Below are positions 24,417 to 32,612 of a stretch of 64,000 nucleotides of DNA, in pieces. The notes beneath the pieces were generated by a model. It was not told where the DNA came from. It searched no databases and was given only the letters and a program-made list of their open reading frames with translations. The stretch spans positions 1,922,001 through 1,986,000 of the forward strand of contig NZ_CP040792.1 of NCBI RefSeq assembly GCF_021952865.1, in the 5' to 3' direction. Every line of letters starts with the position of its first letter. Within the stretch, counting starts at the first letter, position 1. Origin of the DNA: Clavibacter californiensis (GTDB lineage: Bacteria; Actinomycetota; Actinomycetes; Actinomycetales; Microbacteriaceae). A program made the translations under genes and the position numbers.

Positions 24417-24442
24417 GCACGAAACGTGCTCTTCCACCGTAG
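24417..24442 (-). promoter_or_regulatory. Promoter with operator-like palindrome for the SDR gene
   Basis: TACGGT (24442-24437) is a plausible -10 box about 41 nt before the ATG. At the expected transcription start is the palindrome GCACG-AAA-CGTGC (24417-24429), part of a longer imperfect dyad GTGCACGAAACGTGCTC. A 13-bp dyad at +1 is a typical repressor site. No regulator gene lies next to it, so the protein that would bind is unknown. Confidence 0.45.
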
Positions 24443-24493
24443 GACGGTCGCCGCCCGCCGACCCGGCCAGGGCCCCGTCCTGCCAGGCGGCGG

Positions 24494-26182
24494 TCAGCCT
24501 TCGCGCTGCAGCTCCTCGCGCACCTGGCGGCGGAGCACCTTGCCGATGAGCGACGTGGGCAGCGCGTCCACCTGGATCACGCGACGGGGGACCTTGTAGG
24601 CGGTGAGGTGGGCGCGGCAGTAGGCGCGGATGGCGGCCTCGTCGAGCGTGGCAGCCGGATCCAGCACGACCGCGGCCGTGACGTCCTCGCCGCCGTCAGC
24701 CGAGGGCAGCCCGACGACGGCGACGCCCTGCACGCCCGGCGCGCCGCGCACGACGTCCTCGACCTCGCTGGGGGAGACGTTGAAGCCGCCCGTGATGATG
24801 AGCTCCTTCATCCGGTCGACGATGGTCGTGAAGCCGTCGGCGTCGACGCGCACGATGTCGCCCGTGCGGAACCAGCCGTCGTCGAGGAGCGCAGCACGCG
24901 TCTCGTCGGGGCGGCGCCAGTAGCCCTGGAACACCTGGGGCCCGCGGATGAGCAGCTCGCCCTCCTCGCCGGGTGCGCGGTCGACGGCCGGGTCCTCGGG
25001 GTCCACGACGCGCACCTCGGTGCTCGGGAACGGGACGCCCACCGTGCCGGGTCGGCGCGACGGGCCGATGGGGTTGCCGAGCGCGACGGGCGACGTCTCC
25101 GTGAGGCCGTAGCCCTCCACGAGGTAGCCGCCGGTGAGGCCCTCCCACAGCTCGACCGTGGAGACCGGCAGGTTCATGGCGCCGGAGATCGCGAACCGGA
25201 CGCCCCTGAGGTCCACCTCCTTCTCCTTCGCGGCGCGGGCCAGGCGCTCGTAGATGGGCGGCACGGCGGGCAGGAACGTCGGCGGGTGCTTCCGGGCGGC
25301 GGCGAGCACGAGGTCCACGTCGAACTTCGGGAAGAGCACGAGCCGGGCGCCGATCGCCATGGCGAAGGTGAGGCAGAGCGTGAGGCCGTAGGCGTGGAAC
25401 ATCGGCAGCACGCCGTAGACGGTCTCGCCGCCGTCCGCGAGGCCGGGCACCCAGGCGCGGCCCTGCATGGCGTTGGCGTGCAGGTTCCTGTGCGTGAGGA
25501 TCGCGCCCTTGGGGCTCGCCGTCGTGCCGCTCGTGTACTGGAGGATCGCGACGTCGTCGAGCTCGGGCTTCGGACGTGATGCGGCGATGCGGCGGTGGTC
25601 GACCAGCGACTCCCACGTGACCGTGTCCTTCACGGGCGCGGTGATCGCGGCGCGGGCGCGACGCGCGGCGGGGACGGGGAGACGCAGCTTGAGTCGCGTC
25701 GCGAGCGGCATCGCGGCGGGCAGGTCGACCGAGATGATCGTGTCGACGGGCACGTCCCGCGGCATGTCCTGGATGGTGCCGACGACCGTGTTCCAGGCGA
25801 TGGCGACGCGCGCCCCGTGGTCCTCGAACTGGTGGCGGAGCTCGCGCGGCGTGTAGAGCGGGTTGTGCTCGACGACTATCGCGCCGAGCCGGAGCACCGC
25901 GTAGAAGGCGACGATGTGCTGCGGGCAGTTCGGCAGCACGAGCGCGACGCGGTCGCCCTTCCGGACGCCGAGGCGGCGCAGGCCCTCGGCGGCGCGGGAG
26001 ATCTGGTCGCCCATCTCGCGGTAGGTGGTCTCGCGCCCGAAGAACTCGAGGGCGACGGCCTTCGCGTGCCGCTGGATGGAGCGCTCGACCATGTCGACCA
26101 GGGATCCGATGACCGGCGGGATGTCCGCCGACACCCCGTCCGCGTAGCTGCGTACCCAGGGGCGGTCGGCGTCGATGCTCAT
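24494..26182 (-). CDS. Long-chain fatty-acid-CoA ligase (paralog 2)
   Basis: Predicted 562 aa. YTSGTTASPKGAILTH (P-loop), VEGYGLTETSP (A5), WFRTGDIV (A7), RMKELIITGGFNVSPSE (A8) and GKVLRRQVREE (A10) mark an acyl-CoA synthetase. The first third is nearly the same as paralog 1, for example VLPNCPQH.VAFYAVLRLGA.VVEHNPLYTPREL, so the two arose by duplication. The ATG at 26182 has TATGGT 6 nt upstream and no Shine-Dalgarno. The frame continues upstream to 26236 across a terminator hairpin and is not coding there. Confidence 0.9.
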   Translation of the reverse strand: MSIDADRPWVRSYADGVSADIPPVIGSLVDMVERSIQRHAKAVALEFFGRETTYREMGDQISRAAEGLRRLGVRKGDRVALVLPNCPQHIVAFYAVLRLGAIVVEHNPLYTPRELRHQFEDHGARVAIAWNTVVGTIQDMPRDVPVDTIISVDLPAAMPLATRLKLRLPVPAARRARAAITAPVKDTVTWESLVDHRRIAASRPKPELDDVAILQYTSGTTASPKGAILTHRNLHANAMQGRAWVPGLADGGETVYGVLPMFHAYGLTLCLTFAMAIGARLVLFPKFDVDLVLAAARKHPPTFLPAVPPIYERLARAAKEKEVDLRGVRFAISGAMNLPVSTVELWEGLTGGYLVEGYGLTETSPVALGNPIGPSRRPGTVGVPFPSTEVRVVDPEDPAVDRAPGEEGELLIRGPQVFQGYWRRPDETRAALLDDGWFRTGDIVRVDADGFTTIVDRMKELIITGGFNVSPSEVEDVVRGAPGVQGVAVVGLPSADGGEDVTAAVVLDPAATLDEAAIRAYCRAHLTAYKVPRRVIQVDALPTSLIGKVLRRQVREELQREG

Positions 26183-26198
26183 GTCCCCACCATAGGGA

Positions 26199-26225
26199 AT
26201 GCGCCCGGGCGGAACCCGGGCGCAT
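26199..26225 (-). terminator. Terminator hairpin after the second SDR gene
   Basis: A perfect 11-bp stem, ATGCGCCCGGG (26199-26209) with CCCGGGCGCAT (26215-26225), and a 5-nt loop. It lies 20 bases past the stop of the SDR gene at 26246 and directly upstream of the TATGGT -10 box (26194-26189) of the acyl-CoA ligase, occupying that promoter's -35 region. Confidence 0.7.
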
Positions 26226-26245
26226 CGGCCGTGCATCGGTCGGGG

Positions 26246-27175
26246 CTACGCGGGGTAGACGACCCCGGTCAGCTGCTCCGACGCGTCCCACAGGCGACGG
26301 GCGAGCTCGGGGTCCTTCGACCACGGGCTCGACGCGGCCAGGTGCGGCATGCCGTTCATCCCGCCGGGGCCCGCGGGGCCGTAGTAGTCGCCGGGGTGGA
26401 CGCCGAGGCCCGTGGCGGCCTGGATCTGCGGGAGGGCGCCCACGCGCACGTCCTGGCCCATGGCGGCCGGCCCGAACTTGGCGGCCAGGTCGCTCATCGC
26501 GCCTTGGGGCCCGGATCCCGGGCCGTTCTTGGCGAGGTTCGTGGACGTGACGCCGGGGTGGGCGGCGACGGCCGTGAGGCCCCAGCCGCGCTCCTCGGAG
26601 AGCGCCTGCAGGCGCCGCATGAACAGCAGGTTCGCGAGCTTGGCCTGGCCGTACGCCGCCCAGGCGCTGTACCGGCGCTCGGACTGGAGGTCGCCGAACG
26701 CGATGCGGCCCATCCAGTGCGCGAGGCTCGAGACGACGACCACGCGCGGAGCGTCAGCGGCCTGCAGCGCGGGCAGGAGCAGGCCGGTCAGCGCGAAGTG
26801 CCCGAGGTGGTTCGTGCCGAGCTGGATCTCGAACCCGTCCGCGGTCTCGCGACGGTCAGGCGGGGCCATGACGCCGGCGTTGTCGACGAGGATGTCGATC
26901 GGTCCGCGCTCGATCTCGCGGTCGGCGAAGGCGCGCACGGACGCGAGGTCCGCGAGGTCGAGGGACCCGACCTCCACGTGGACGCCGGGGTGGCGGTCGC
27001 GGATGGATCCGGCCGCGTCCTCGCCGCGCTCGGGATCGCGGGAGGTGAGGACGACGGAGGCGCCGGCGGCGGCGAGCCGGCGCGCGGTCTCGAGGCCGAG
27101 GCCGCTGTTGCCGCCGGTGACGACGGCGCGCTTCCCGTCGAGCGGGCTGATGATGATGTCGGTGGGACGGGGCAC
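26246..27175 (-). CDS. Short-chain dehydrogenase (retinol-dehydrogenase-like SDR)
   Basis: Predicted 309 aa. VVTGGNSGLGLETARRLA is the cofactor motif, ILVDNAGVM matches NNAG, and YGQAKLANLLFMRRL carries the YxxxK pair typical of the oxidoreductase/WW-domain-like SDR branch. PGVTSTNL follows as usual. The GTG at 27175 is chosen because AAGAGGAG lies 6 nt upstream and the protein then starts just before the Rossmann fold; TAGCGT at 27209-27204 is the likely -10. First gene of the six-gene minus-strand lipid cluster. Confidence 0.85.
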   Translation of the reverse strand: MPRPTDIIISPLDGKRAVVTGGNSGLGLETARRLAAAGASVVLTSRDPERGEDAAGSIRDRHPGVHVEVGSLDLADLASVRAFADREIERGPIDILVDNAGVMAPPDRRETADGFEIQLGTNHLGHFALTGLLLPALQAADAPRVVVVSSLAHWMGRIAFGDLQSERRYSAWAAYGQAKLANLLFMRRLQALSEERGWGLTAVAAHPGVTSTNLAKNGPGSGPQGAMSDLAAKFGPAAMGQDVRVGALPQIQAATGLGVHPGDYYGPAGPGGMNGMPHLAASSPWSKDPELARRLWDASEQLTGVVYPA

Positions 27176-27295
27176 GCGGACTCCTCTTGCGGGTGGGATC
27201 CCCACGCTAGCGAGGTCGGCCGGGCGTCGCCCGTGGGGTGGTGCCCGGCCGCGCGCCGACAGGCCGTCGGGGGCCGCCGATGGGAGGATCGGGGC

Positions 27296-27649
27296 ATGTG
27301 GATGAGACGCGGCCGGGACGGATCCGAGGGCGAGCGGGGGAGCGACGCGACGCACGCGATCGGGGTCGGCGCCGTGGTCGTGATCCTCGACGGCGCCGCC
27401 GCCACGGGCGACCCCGCGCTCGACGGCGAGCCCGTCGGCCTCGTGGTCGCCTCCGCCTCCGACGGCCTCCGCAGCGTCAGCCCCGTGCCGACCGCACGCG
27501 GCCGCGCCTGGGTCGTGGAGCTCGGTTCGGACGATGACGGCGCGGCCGGTCGACGGGTCGTGGTGCCGCAGAGCGCGCTGCGCCTGGTCGACGACGCGGA
27601 TGAGACGGTCCCCGCGCTGCCCGCCGACGACCTCCCGCCGCGCGCGTGA
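27296..27649 (+). CDS. Small hypothetical protein
   Basis: Predicted 117 aa, no recognised family. After a charged N-terminus it has a strand-rich core (AIGVGAVVVILDGA, PVGLVVASASDGLRSV, AWVVELGS, GRRVVVPQSALRLVDDA). The spacing suggests a small beta-barrel that may bind a partner or ligand. It overlaps the downstream M20 peptidase gene by 4 bases (GTGA), so the two are probably co-translated. GGGAGG upstream and the short distance to a GAGGAT hexamer leave the mode of initiation open. Confidence 0.6.
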   Translation: MWMRRGRDGSEGERGSDATHAIGVGAVVVILDGAAATGDPALDGEPVGLVVASASDGLRSVSPVPTARGRAWVVELGSDDDGAAGRRVVVPQSALRLVDDADETVPALPADDLPPRA

Positions 27650-28884
27650 CCGGCACGGCGACCGGGCACGACGCAGGCGTCGCGGGGATCGTGGATCCCG
27701 TCGACCTCGCCGCCGAGCTGATCCGCATCGACTCGACCAACCCCGACCTCGTGCCGGGCGCCGCGGGCGAGACCGCCGTCGCCGCGCACGTCGCCGCGTG
27801 GCTCCGCGCCCGCGGCTTCGACGTCCGCGTCCTCGAGGGGACGCCGGGTCGGCCGACCGTCCTCGCCACCGCGCACGGCACGGGCGGCGGCCGCACGATC
27901 CTCCTCGACGGGCACCTCGACACCGTGCCGCCCGGCGACCCCGAGCGCGGCGGGCTGCTCCCGCGGATCGAGGACGCCCGCCTCCTCGGCCGCGGCGCGT
28001 TCGACATGAAGGCGGGCCTCGCCGCGATGATGGTCGCCGCCGACCGCGCCCGGCGGATCGGGACGCGCGGCGACGTCGTGCTCGCGCTCGTCGCCGACGA
28101 GGAGTTCGCCAGCGTCGGCACCGAGGAGGCGCTCCGTGCTCTCGCCGCCGACGGCACGCGCATCGACGGCGCCGTGATCTCCGAGCCCAGCCAGTCCGAG
28201 GCGATCGTCGCCCACCGCGGCTTCGGCTGGTACGAGATCCGCCTGCGCGGGCGCGCAGCGCACGGATCGATGCCGGAGCAGGGCGTCGACGCGATCGCGC
28301 ACGCGGGGCTCGTGCTCCGCGAGCTCGACGCGCTGGCCGAGCGCCTCTCCGCGGGGCCCCGCCACCCGCTGCTCGGGACGGGCGCGGTGCGCGTGTCCCG
28401 GATCCACGGCGGCTCGGACGCGGCGACGGTCGCCGACTCCTGCGTGCTCACGATCGAGCGCCGCTTCCTCCCCGGCCAGTCGACGGCCGACGTCGAGGCC
28501 GAGCTGCGCACGGCGCTCGACTCGGTCGCCGCCCGGACACCCGGGATCGACGTCGAGCTCGAGGTGCTCGTCGCCCGCGCGGCGTTCGAGGCCGACGTCG
28601 ACGGGCCGCTCGCGCGCGCCGTGCTCGACAGCGGTGCGCGCGTCACCGGATCGCCCGTCCCGCACCGCGGCGAGCCGTTCTGGACCGACGCCGGCCTCGT
28701 GCACGAGGCCGGGATCCCGTGCATCCTCCTGGGCGTCACCGGCGGCGGCGCGCACGCGGACGAGGAGTGGGCCGAGGTCGACTCGATCCGGCGGCTGGCC
28801 GACGTGCTCGAGGGCGCGATCCTCGACTTCTGCGGGAGCGCGGGCGGGAGCGCGGGCGCGGCGCCTAGCGGGCTGATCGCCTAG
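27646..28884 (+). CDS. M20 family metallopeptidase (ArgE/DapE/CPG2-like)
   Basis: Predicted 412 aa. LLDGHLDTVPPGD gives the first metal His/Asp pair, GAFDMKAGLAAMM the bridging Asp, VADEEFASVGTEE the catalytic and metal Glu, and a late GGGAHADEEW the last metal His. These zinc enzymes hydrolyse N-acyl amino acids or small peptides; the exact substrate (acetylornithine, succinyl-DAP or acyl-amino acid) cannot be fixed. No arginine or lysine biosynthesis genes flank it, so a general acyl-amino acid deacylase is likelier. GTG start overlaps the upstream gene. Its TAG stop shares the four bases CTAG with the stop of the facing gene. Confidence 0.85.
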   Translation: MTGTATGHDAGVAGIVDPVDLAAELIRIDSTNPDLVPGAAGETAVAAHVAAWLRARGFDVRVLEGTPGRPTVLATAHGTGGGRTILLDGHLDTVPPGDPERGGLLPRIEDARLLGRGAFDMKAGLAAMMVAADRARRIGTRGDVVLALVADEEFASVGTEEALRALAADGTRIDGAVISEPSQSEAIVAHRGFGWYEIRLRGRAAHGSMPEQGVDAIAHAGLVLRELDALAERLSAGPRHPLLGTGAVRVSRIHGGSDAATVADSCVLTIERRFLPGQSTADVEAELRTALDSVAARTPGIDVELEVLVARAAFEADVDGPLARAVLDSGARVTGSPVPHRGEPFWTDAGLVHEAGIPCILLGVTGGGAHADEEWAEVDSIRRLADVLEGAILDFCGSAGGSAGAAPSGLIA

Positions 28885-29387
28885 TCGCGCGTCGCCGACC
28901 GGTGCAGCTCCACGTCGAGCCGCCCGGCATCCGCCGTCGCGGTCATCCACGTGAAGTCGGGCTGGCGACGCCGGTCGGTGGGGGAGCCGGGATTGAGGAG
29001 CCGGAGGCCCGCGGGCGTCACGGTGTCCCACGGGATGTGGCTGTGGCCGAAGACGAGCACGTCGGTCTCGGGGTGGGCCGCGTCCATGCGCCGCTCACGG
29101 CCCGTGGAGGCGCCCGTCTCGTGCGTGACGGCGAAGCGGATCCCCTCGATCACCGCGCGCGCCGTCTCCGGCAGCCGAGCGCGCAGCCCCGCCGGGTCGT
29201 TGTTCCCCCAGCACGCGAGCAGCCGCGCGGAGCGCGCCTCGAGCGCGTCGAGGGCGGGCTCGTCGACCCAGTCGCCCGCGTGGATGACCACGTCGGCGGA
29301 GTCGATCGCCCGCCAGAGCGCCTGCGGCAGGTCCGCGGCGCGCTTCGGGAGGTGGGTGTCGCTGAGGATCACGAGCGATGCGGTCAC
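28881..29387 (-). CDS. YfcE-type metallophosphoesterase
   Basis: Predicted 168 aa. LSDTHLP, HAGDWVD, CWGNND, VTHETG and VFGHSHIP are the ordered metal-binding motifs of calcineurin-like phosphoesterases of the YfcE/MJ0936 group. The length is typical. The true substrate (cyclic nucleotide or phosphodiester) is unknown. The GTG start at 29387 has TAGCGT 7 nt upstream, a leaderless arrangement. A much longer frame reaching 29756 overlaps the next gene and is not supported. Confidence 0.83.
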   Translation of the reverse strand: MTASLVILSDTHLPKRAADLPQALWRAIDSADVVIHAGDWVDEPALDALEARSARLLACWGNNDPAGLRARLPETARAVIEGIRFAVTHETGASTGRERRMDAAHPETDVLVFGHSHIPWDTVTPAGLRLLNPGSPTDRRRQPDFTWMTATADAGRLDVELHRSATRD

Positions 29388-29463
29388 CCGCTCCACGCTA
29401 CGCGGCCCGACCGGCGCGGCATGATGGACGGACACGCACCCATCGCCCCTCGAGGAGGCGCCC

Positions 29464-30078
29464 ATGACCGGCATCACCCGCGGCTTCGTCGGCCGCCCGC
29501 GGAAGGGCCCGGCCGACCGCCTCCCGCCCGGCCAGTACGACACCCAGGGCGGCTGGCCCGTCCTCACCGCCGAGGCCGTCCCGAACCTGCCGGAGTCGCG
29601 CTGGTCGATCGCCGTCGACGGCCTCGTCGAGCGCCCCACCACCTGGGACTGGGACGAGGCGCACGCGCTGCCGCGGTCCGAGTACGCGGGCGACATCCAC
29701 TGCGTGACCACGTGGACCCGGCTCGACACGCGCTTCGCGGGCGTCAGCGTCGACACCCTGCTCGACGCCGCGGGCCCGCTCCCGGAGGCGCGCTTCGTGC
29801 TGGCGACCTCGCACTCCGGCTACACCACCAACCTCCCGCTGGAGGACCTCCGCGGCGGGCGGGCGTGGATCGCGTGGGAGGCCGACGGCCGCCCGCTCAC
29901 GCCCGACCACGGCGGACCCGCGCGGCTCCTCGTGCCGCACCTCTACTTCTGGAAGAGCGCCAAGTGGATCGCCCGCCTCACGCTCCTCGACCGCGACCAG
30001 CAGGGCTTCTGGGAGCGCAACGGGTACCACGATCGCGGCGACCCGTGGCGCGAGCAGCGCTACCAGGGCGACCGCTGA
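29464..30078 (+). CDS. Sulfite oxidase-like molybdopterin oxidoreductase
   Basis: Predicted 204 aa, a compact molybdopterin-binding domain with no signal peptide. RWSIAVDGLVERPTTWDWDEAHALP opens the fold, IHCVTTWTRLDTRF contains the probable Mo-ligating cysteine, and VLATSHSGYTTNLPLEDL, HGGPARLLVPHLYFWKSAKWI are conserved cofactor-contact segments. Electron acceptor and substrate are unknown. It is followed within 45 bases by a ferredoxin-reductase-like gene, so the pair probably passes electrons between NAD(P)H/flavin and the Mo centre in the cytoplasm. GAGGAGG upstream sets the ATG. Confidence 0.85.
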   Translation: MTGITRGFVGRPRKGPADRLPPGQYDTQGGWPVLTAEAVPNLPESRWSIAVDGLVERPTTWDWDEAHALPRSEYAGDIHCVTTWTRLDTRFAGVSVDTLLDAAGPLPEARFVLATSHSGYTTNLPLEDLRGGRAWIAWEADGRPLTPDHGGPARLLVPHLYFWKSAKWIARLTLLDRDQQGFWERNGYHDRGDPWREQRYQGDR

Positions 30079-30122
30079 ACGCCGCGGCACCGGCGTCCGG
30101 GTCCGCAGCCGGACCCGCCCGC

Positions 30123-30833
30123 GTGCCCGCCGTCCCGGCCTCGGTCCGCGGCGAGTGGCGGACGGCGACCATCACCGCGCTCGAGCACCCGACGCACACG
30201 ACCGTCCTGCTGCGGTTCGACGTGCCCGACCGGATCCCGCACCTGCCCGGCCAGCACTGCGTCGTGCGGCTGCGCGCGGAGGACGGGTACACCGCGCAGC
30301 GCTCGTACTCGATCCTCTCCGCCCCGCACGAGGAGGGCGTCGAGCTGCTGATGGAGCGCTACGAGGACGGCGAGGTGAGCGGCTTCTTCGCCGACGTCGC
30401 CCGGGTCGGCGACGAGATCGAGATGCGACTGCCCATCGGCGGCTTCTTCGTCTGGGACGGCGCGACCCCGGCCGTCGCGCTCGGCGGCGGCACCGGCGCG
30501 GTCCCGCTCGTGGCCATGGTCCGCCACGCGCGGCACCTCGGCGTCCCGAACCTCGTCCGCGTGGGCGTCTCGGCGCGCACCGCGGCCGACGTCCCGTGCC
30601 GCGCGGAGCTCGAGGATGCGGGCGCCCTCATCGTCACGACCCGGGAGCGGCGTGGCGCGCGCGGGTTCGGCCGTCTCCGCTCCGACGAGGTCGCGGGGCT
30701 CGTCGACGGCGCGCAGGTGGCCTTCGTGTGCGGATCCACCGCCTTCGCGGGCGGGGCGACGCGCCTGCTGCTCGACGCCGGGGTCGGCCGCGACGCGATC
30801 CGCATGGAGCAGTTCGGCCCCTCGGGGGAGTGA
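30123..30833 (+). CDS. Ferredoxin-NADP reductase-like FAD oxidoreductase
   Basis: Predicted 236 aa. The FAD-binding barrel carries HLPGQHCVVRL and RSYSILSAP (RxYS flavin motif). The NAD(P) part begins GGGTGAVPLVAMVRHA, and VAFVCGSTAFAGGATRLL is the C-terminal nucleotide contact. There is no 2Fe-2S domain. The start is uncertain: GTG at 30123 is the first standard start, while a CTG at 30075 would overlap the previous stop (CTGA) and give 16 more residues. Probable redox partner of the upstream molybdopterin protein. Confidence 0.82.
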   Translation: MPAVPASVRGEWRTATITALEHPTHTTVLLRFDVPDRIPHLPGQHCVVRLRAEDGYTAQRSYSILSAPHEEGVELLMERYEDGEVSGFFADVARVGDEIEMRLPIGGFFVWDGATPAVALGGGTGAVPLVAMVRHARHLGVPNLVRVGVSARTAADVPCRAELEDAGALIVTTRERRGARGFGRLRSDEVAGLVDGAQVAFVCGSTAFAGGATRLLLDAGVGRDAIRMEQFGPSGE

Positions 30834-30897
30834 CGGCGGCGTCCCGCCGGGCCACACTGGGGCGGACGGCGACGGAGCCGCGGGGAGCGGGTGCGAC

Positions 30898-31431
30898 ATG
30901 GAGCGATCGGTCGTGCTGCTGCGCGGGATCAACGTCGGGCGTGCCAAGCAGGTGTCCATGGCGCAGCTGACCGCGGCGCTCGATGCCCTCGGCTACCTGC
31001 GCGTCCGCACCCACCTGCGGAGCGGGAACGCGGTCGTCGACCACGAGCGGGCGGTCGGCCGGGGCGCCGCGGTGGCGATCGAGGACGCCGTGCGGCTCGC
31101 GACGGGCGTGACCGCGGACGTCCACCTCGTGTCCGCCGCCGACTTCCGGCGCATCGCGGCCGGCATCCCGTTCGGCCCGGTCGCCGACGACGCGTCCCGC
31201 CTCCTCGTCTCGTTCCTCGACCGGCCGCTGGACCCGCTGCCCGCGCCGCCGCCCGCCGCCGACATCGCGCCCGACCTGGTCGAGGTCGGCCACGACGCCG
31301 TGTACTCCTGGCACCCCGACGGCGTCTCGGCGTCGCGCGTGCCCCCGGCGTTCTGGCGCGGGCTCGGGGCGTCCGTCACCGCGAGGAACGCCCGCACCGT
31401 CGCCGCGCTCGTGGCGCTGCTCGACGCGTGA
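30898..31431 (+). CDS. DUF1697 family protein
   Basis: Predicted 177 aa. VVLLRGINVGRAKQVSMAQL at the N-terminus and HLRSGNAVVDHE a little further on are the signature of DUF1697, and the C-terminal SVTARNARTVAALVALLD (replacing T.RNWNTV..L) confirms it. The family is widespread in actinobacteria and its biochemical role is not established. The start ATG gives the normal family N-terminus. Confidence 0.85.
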   Translation: MERSVVLLRGINVGRAKQVSMAQLTAALDALGYLRVRTHLRSGNAVVDHERAVGRGAAVAIEDAVRLATGVTADVHLVSAADFRRIAAGIPFGPVADDASRLLVSFLDRPLDPLPAPPPAADIAPDLVEVGHDAVYSWHPDGVSASRVPPAFWRGLGASVTARNARTVAALVALLDA

Positions 31432-31552
31432 CGCCCGCGTCCGGCACGCGTCCCCAGTACGGGGGTGTTGCTCGGGCACCCGAGGGTATCCGGCCTGCAT
31501 CGGGCGCGCCGCGGCCTCCTCACGGCGCGGGCAGGGGGATAGGTTCGATCAC

Positions 31553-32530
31553 GTGAGCAGATTCTCGGAGCGCTGGAAGTCCCACATCCTGGAGACGTTC
31601 TCCGCGGACTCCGAGGGGCGACCCCAGTGGATCCAGGACCTGGAGGACGGCGACGACGCCGGCTGGTTCGGGCCCGGCTCCGCGGTCTGGGCGGTGCACG
31701 GCGGGATGCCGACGCTCGTCGCGGGGATCCGCGCCCTCCTCATGCAGACGCTGCACCCGGGCGCCATGGCCGGCGTCCACGACTGGTCGCGCTACCGCGA
31801 GGATCCCCTGGGCCGGCTCGCCGGCACCGTGCGCTGGGTCATCACCACCTCGTTCGGCGACCGGGACACCGCCGTCGACGTCAGCCGGCGCGTCCGCGGC
31901 TACCACCGCAAGGTGCAGGGCACCTACGTCGACGGCCGCGGCGTCGAGCGCCCCTACAGCGCGAACGACCCCGACCTGCTCGCCTGGGTGCACATGGTCT
32001 TCACCGACGCGTTCCTCAGCACCCACCTGCAGTGGGGGCCGCCGATCCCGGGCGGGCCCGACCGGTACGTGGCCGAGTGGGCGAAGGCGGGCGAGCTCAT
32101 GGGCGTCGAGGCGCCGCCGCGCTCGCACTCCGAGCTGCGCGCGCAGATCGACGCGTTCCACGACCAGGGCCTCCTCCGCGCCGACGAGCGCACCCGCGAG
32201 ACGATCTCGTTCCTCCGTGAGCCCCCGCTTCGTGCCTCCATGCTGCCGGCCTACCGCGTGCTGTTCGCGGGCGCCGTCGCCTCGCTCGAGCCGCGGTACC
32301 GCGAGCTCCTCGGGCTCGACAAGGCCTCGTTCGGCCCCTTCCCTCTCCCGGCGCTCGCGTCGACCCGGGTGATGCTCGGCGTCGCCGGGCGCGTGATGGG
32401 CGAGCAGTCCACGAGCCATGAGGCGGCGCTCAAGCGCATCGCGCGGCTTGAGGGGAGGACGGCGTCGTCCGCGGAGCCCCGCCACGGGCACGGCGACGAT
32501 GTCGGGCACCGCGCGCAGCCCGCGGCCTGA
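31553..32530 (+). CDS. DUF2236 / MpaB-like oxygenase family protein
   Basis: Predicted 325 aa. VWAVHGGMPTLVAGIRALLMQTLHPGAMAGVHDWSRYREDPLGRLAGT is characteristic of the DUF2236 (MpaB/latex-clearing protein related) family, where conserved His residues may bind heme. AWVHMVFTDAFL supplies another conserved His. The natural substrate is unknown. The GTG at 31553 has TAGGTT 7 nt upstream and no Shine-Dalgarno. The 121-base gap before it holds only a CTCGGG/CCCGAG inverted repeat. Confidence 0.82.
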   Translation: MSRFSERWKSHILETFSADSEGRPQWIQDLEDGDDAGWFGPGSAVWAVHGGMPTLVAGIRALLMQTLHPGAMAGVHDWSRYREDPLGRLAGTVRWVITTSFGDRDTAVDVSRRVRGYHRKVQGTYVDGRGVERPYSANDPDLLAWVHMVFTDAFLSTHLQWGPPIPGGPDRYVAEWAKAGELMGVEAPPRSHSELRAQIDAFHDQGLLRADERTRETISFLREPPLRASMLPAYRVLFAGAVASLEPRYRELLGLDKASFGPFPLPALASTRVMLGVAGRVMGEQSTSHEAALKRIARLEGRTASSAEPRHGHGDDVGHRAQPAA

Positions 32531-32612
32531 TCCCGCAGGCCCGCTGGCCGGAACGCGTCGTCGCTCGGGGCGCTCGGCCGATGTCGGCGGCCCGGGCTAG
32601 CGTGGGAACGAC

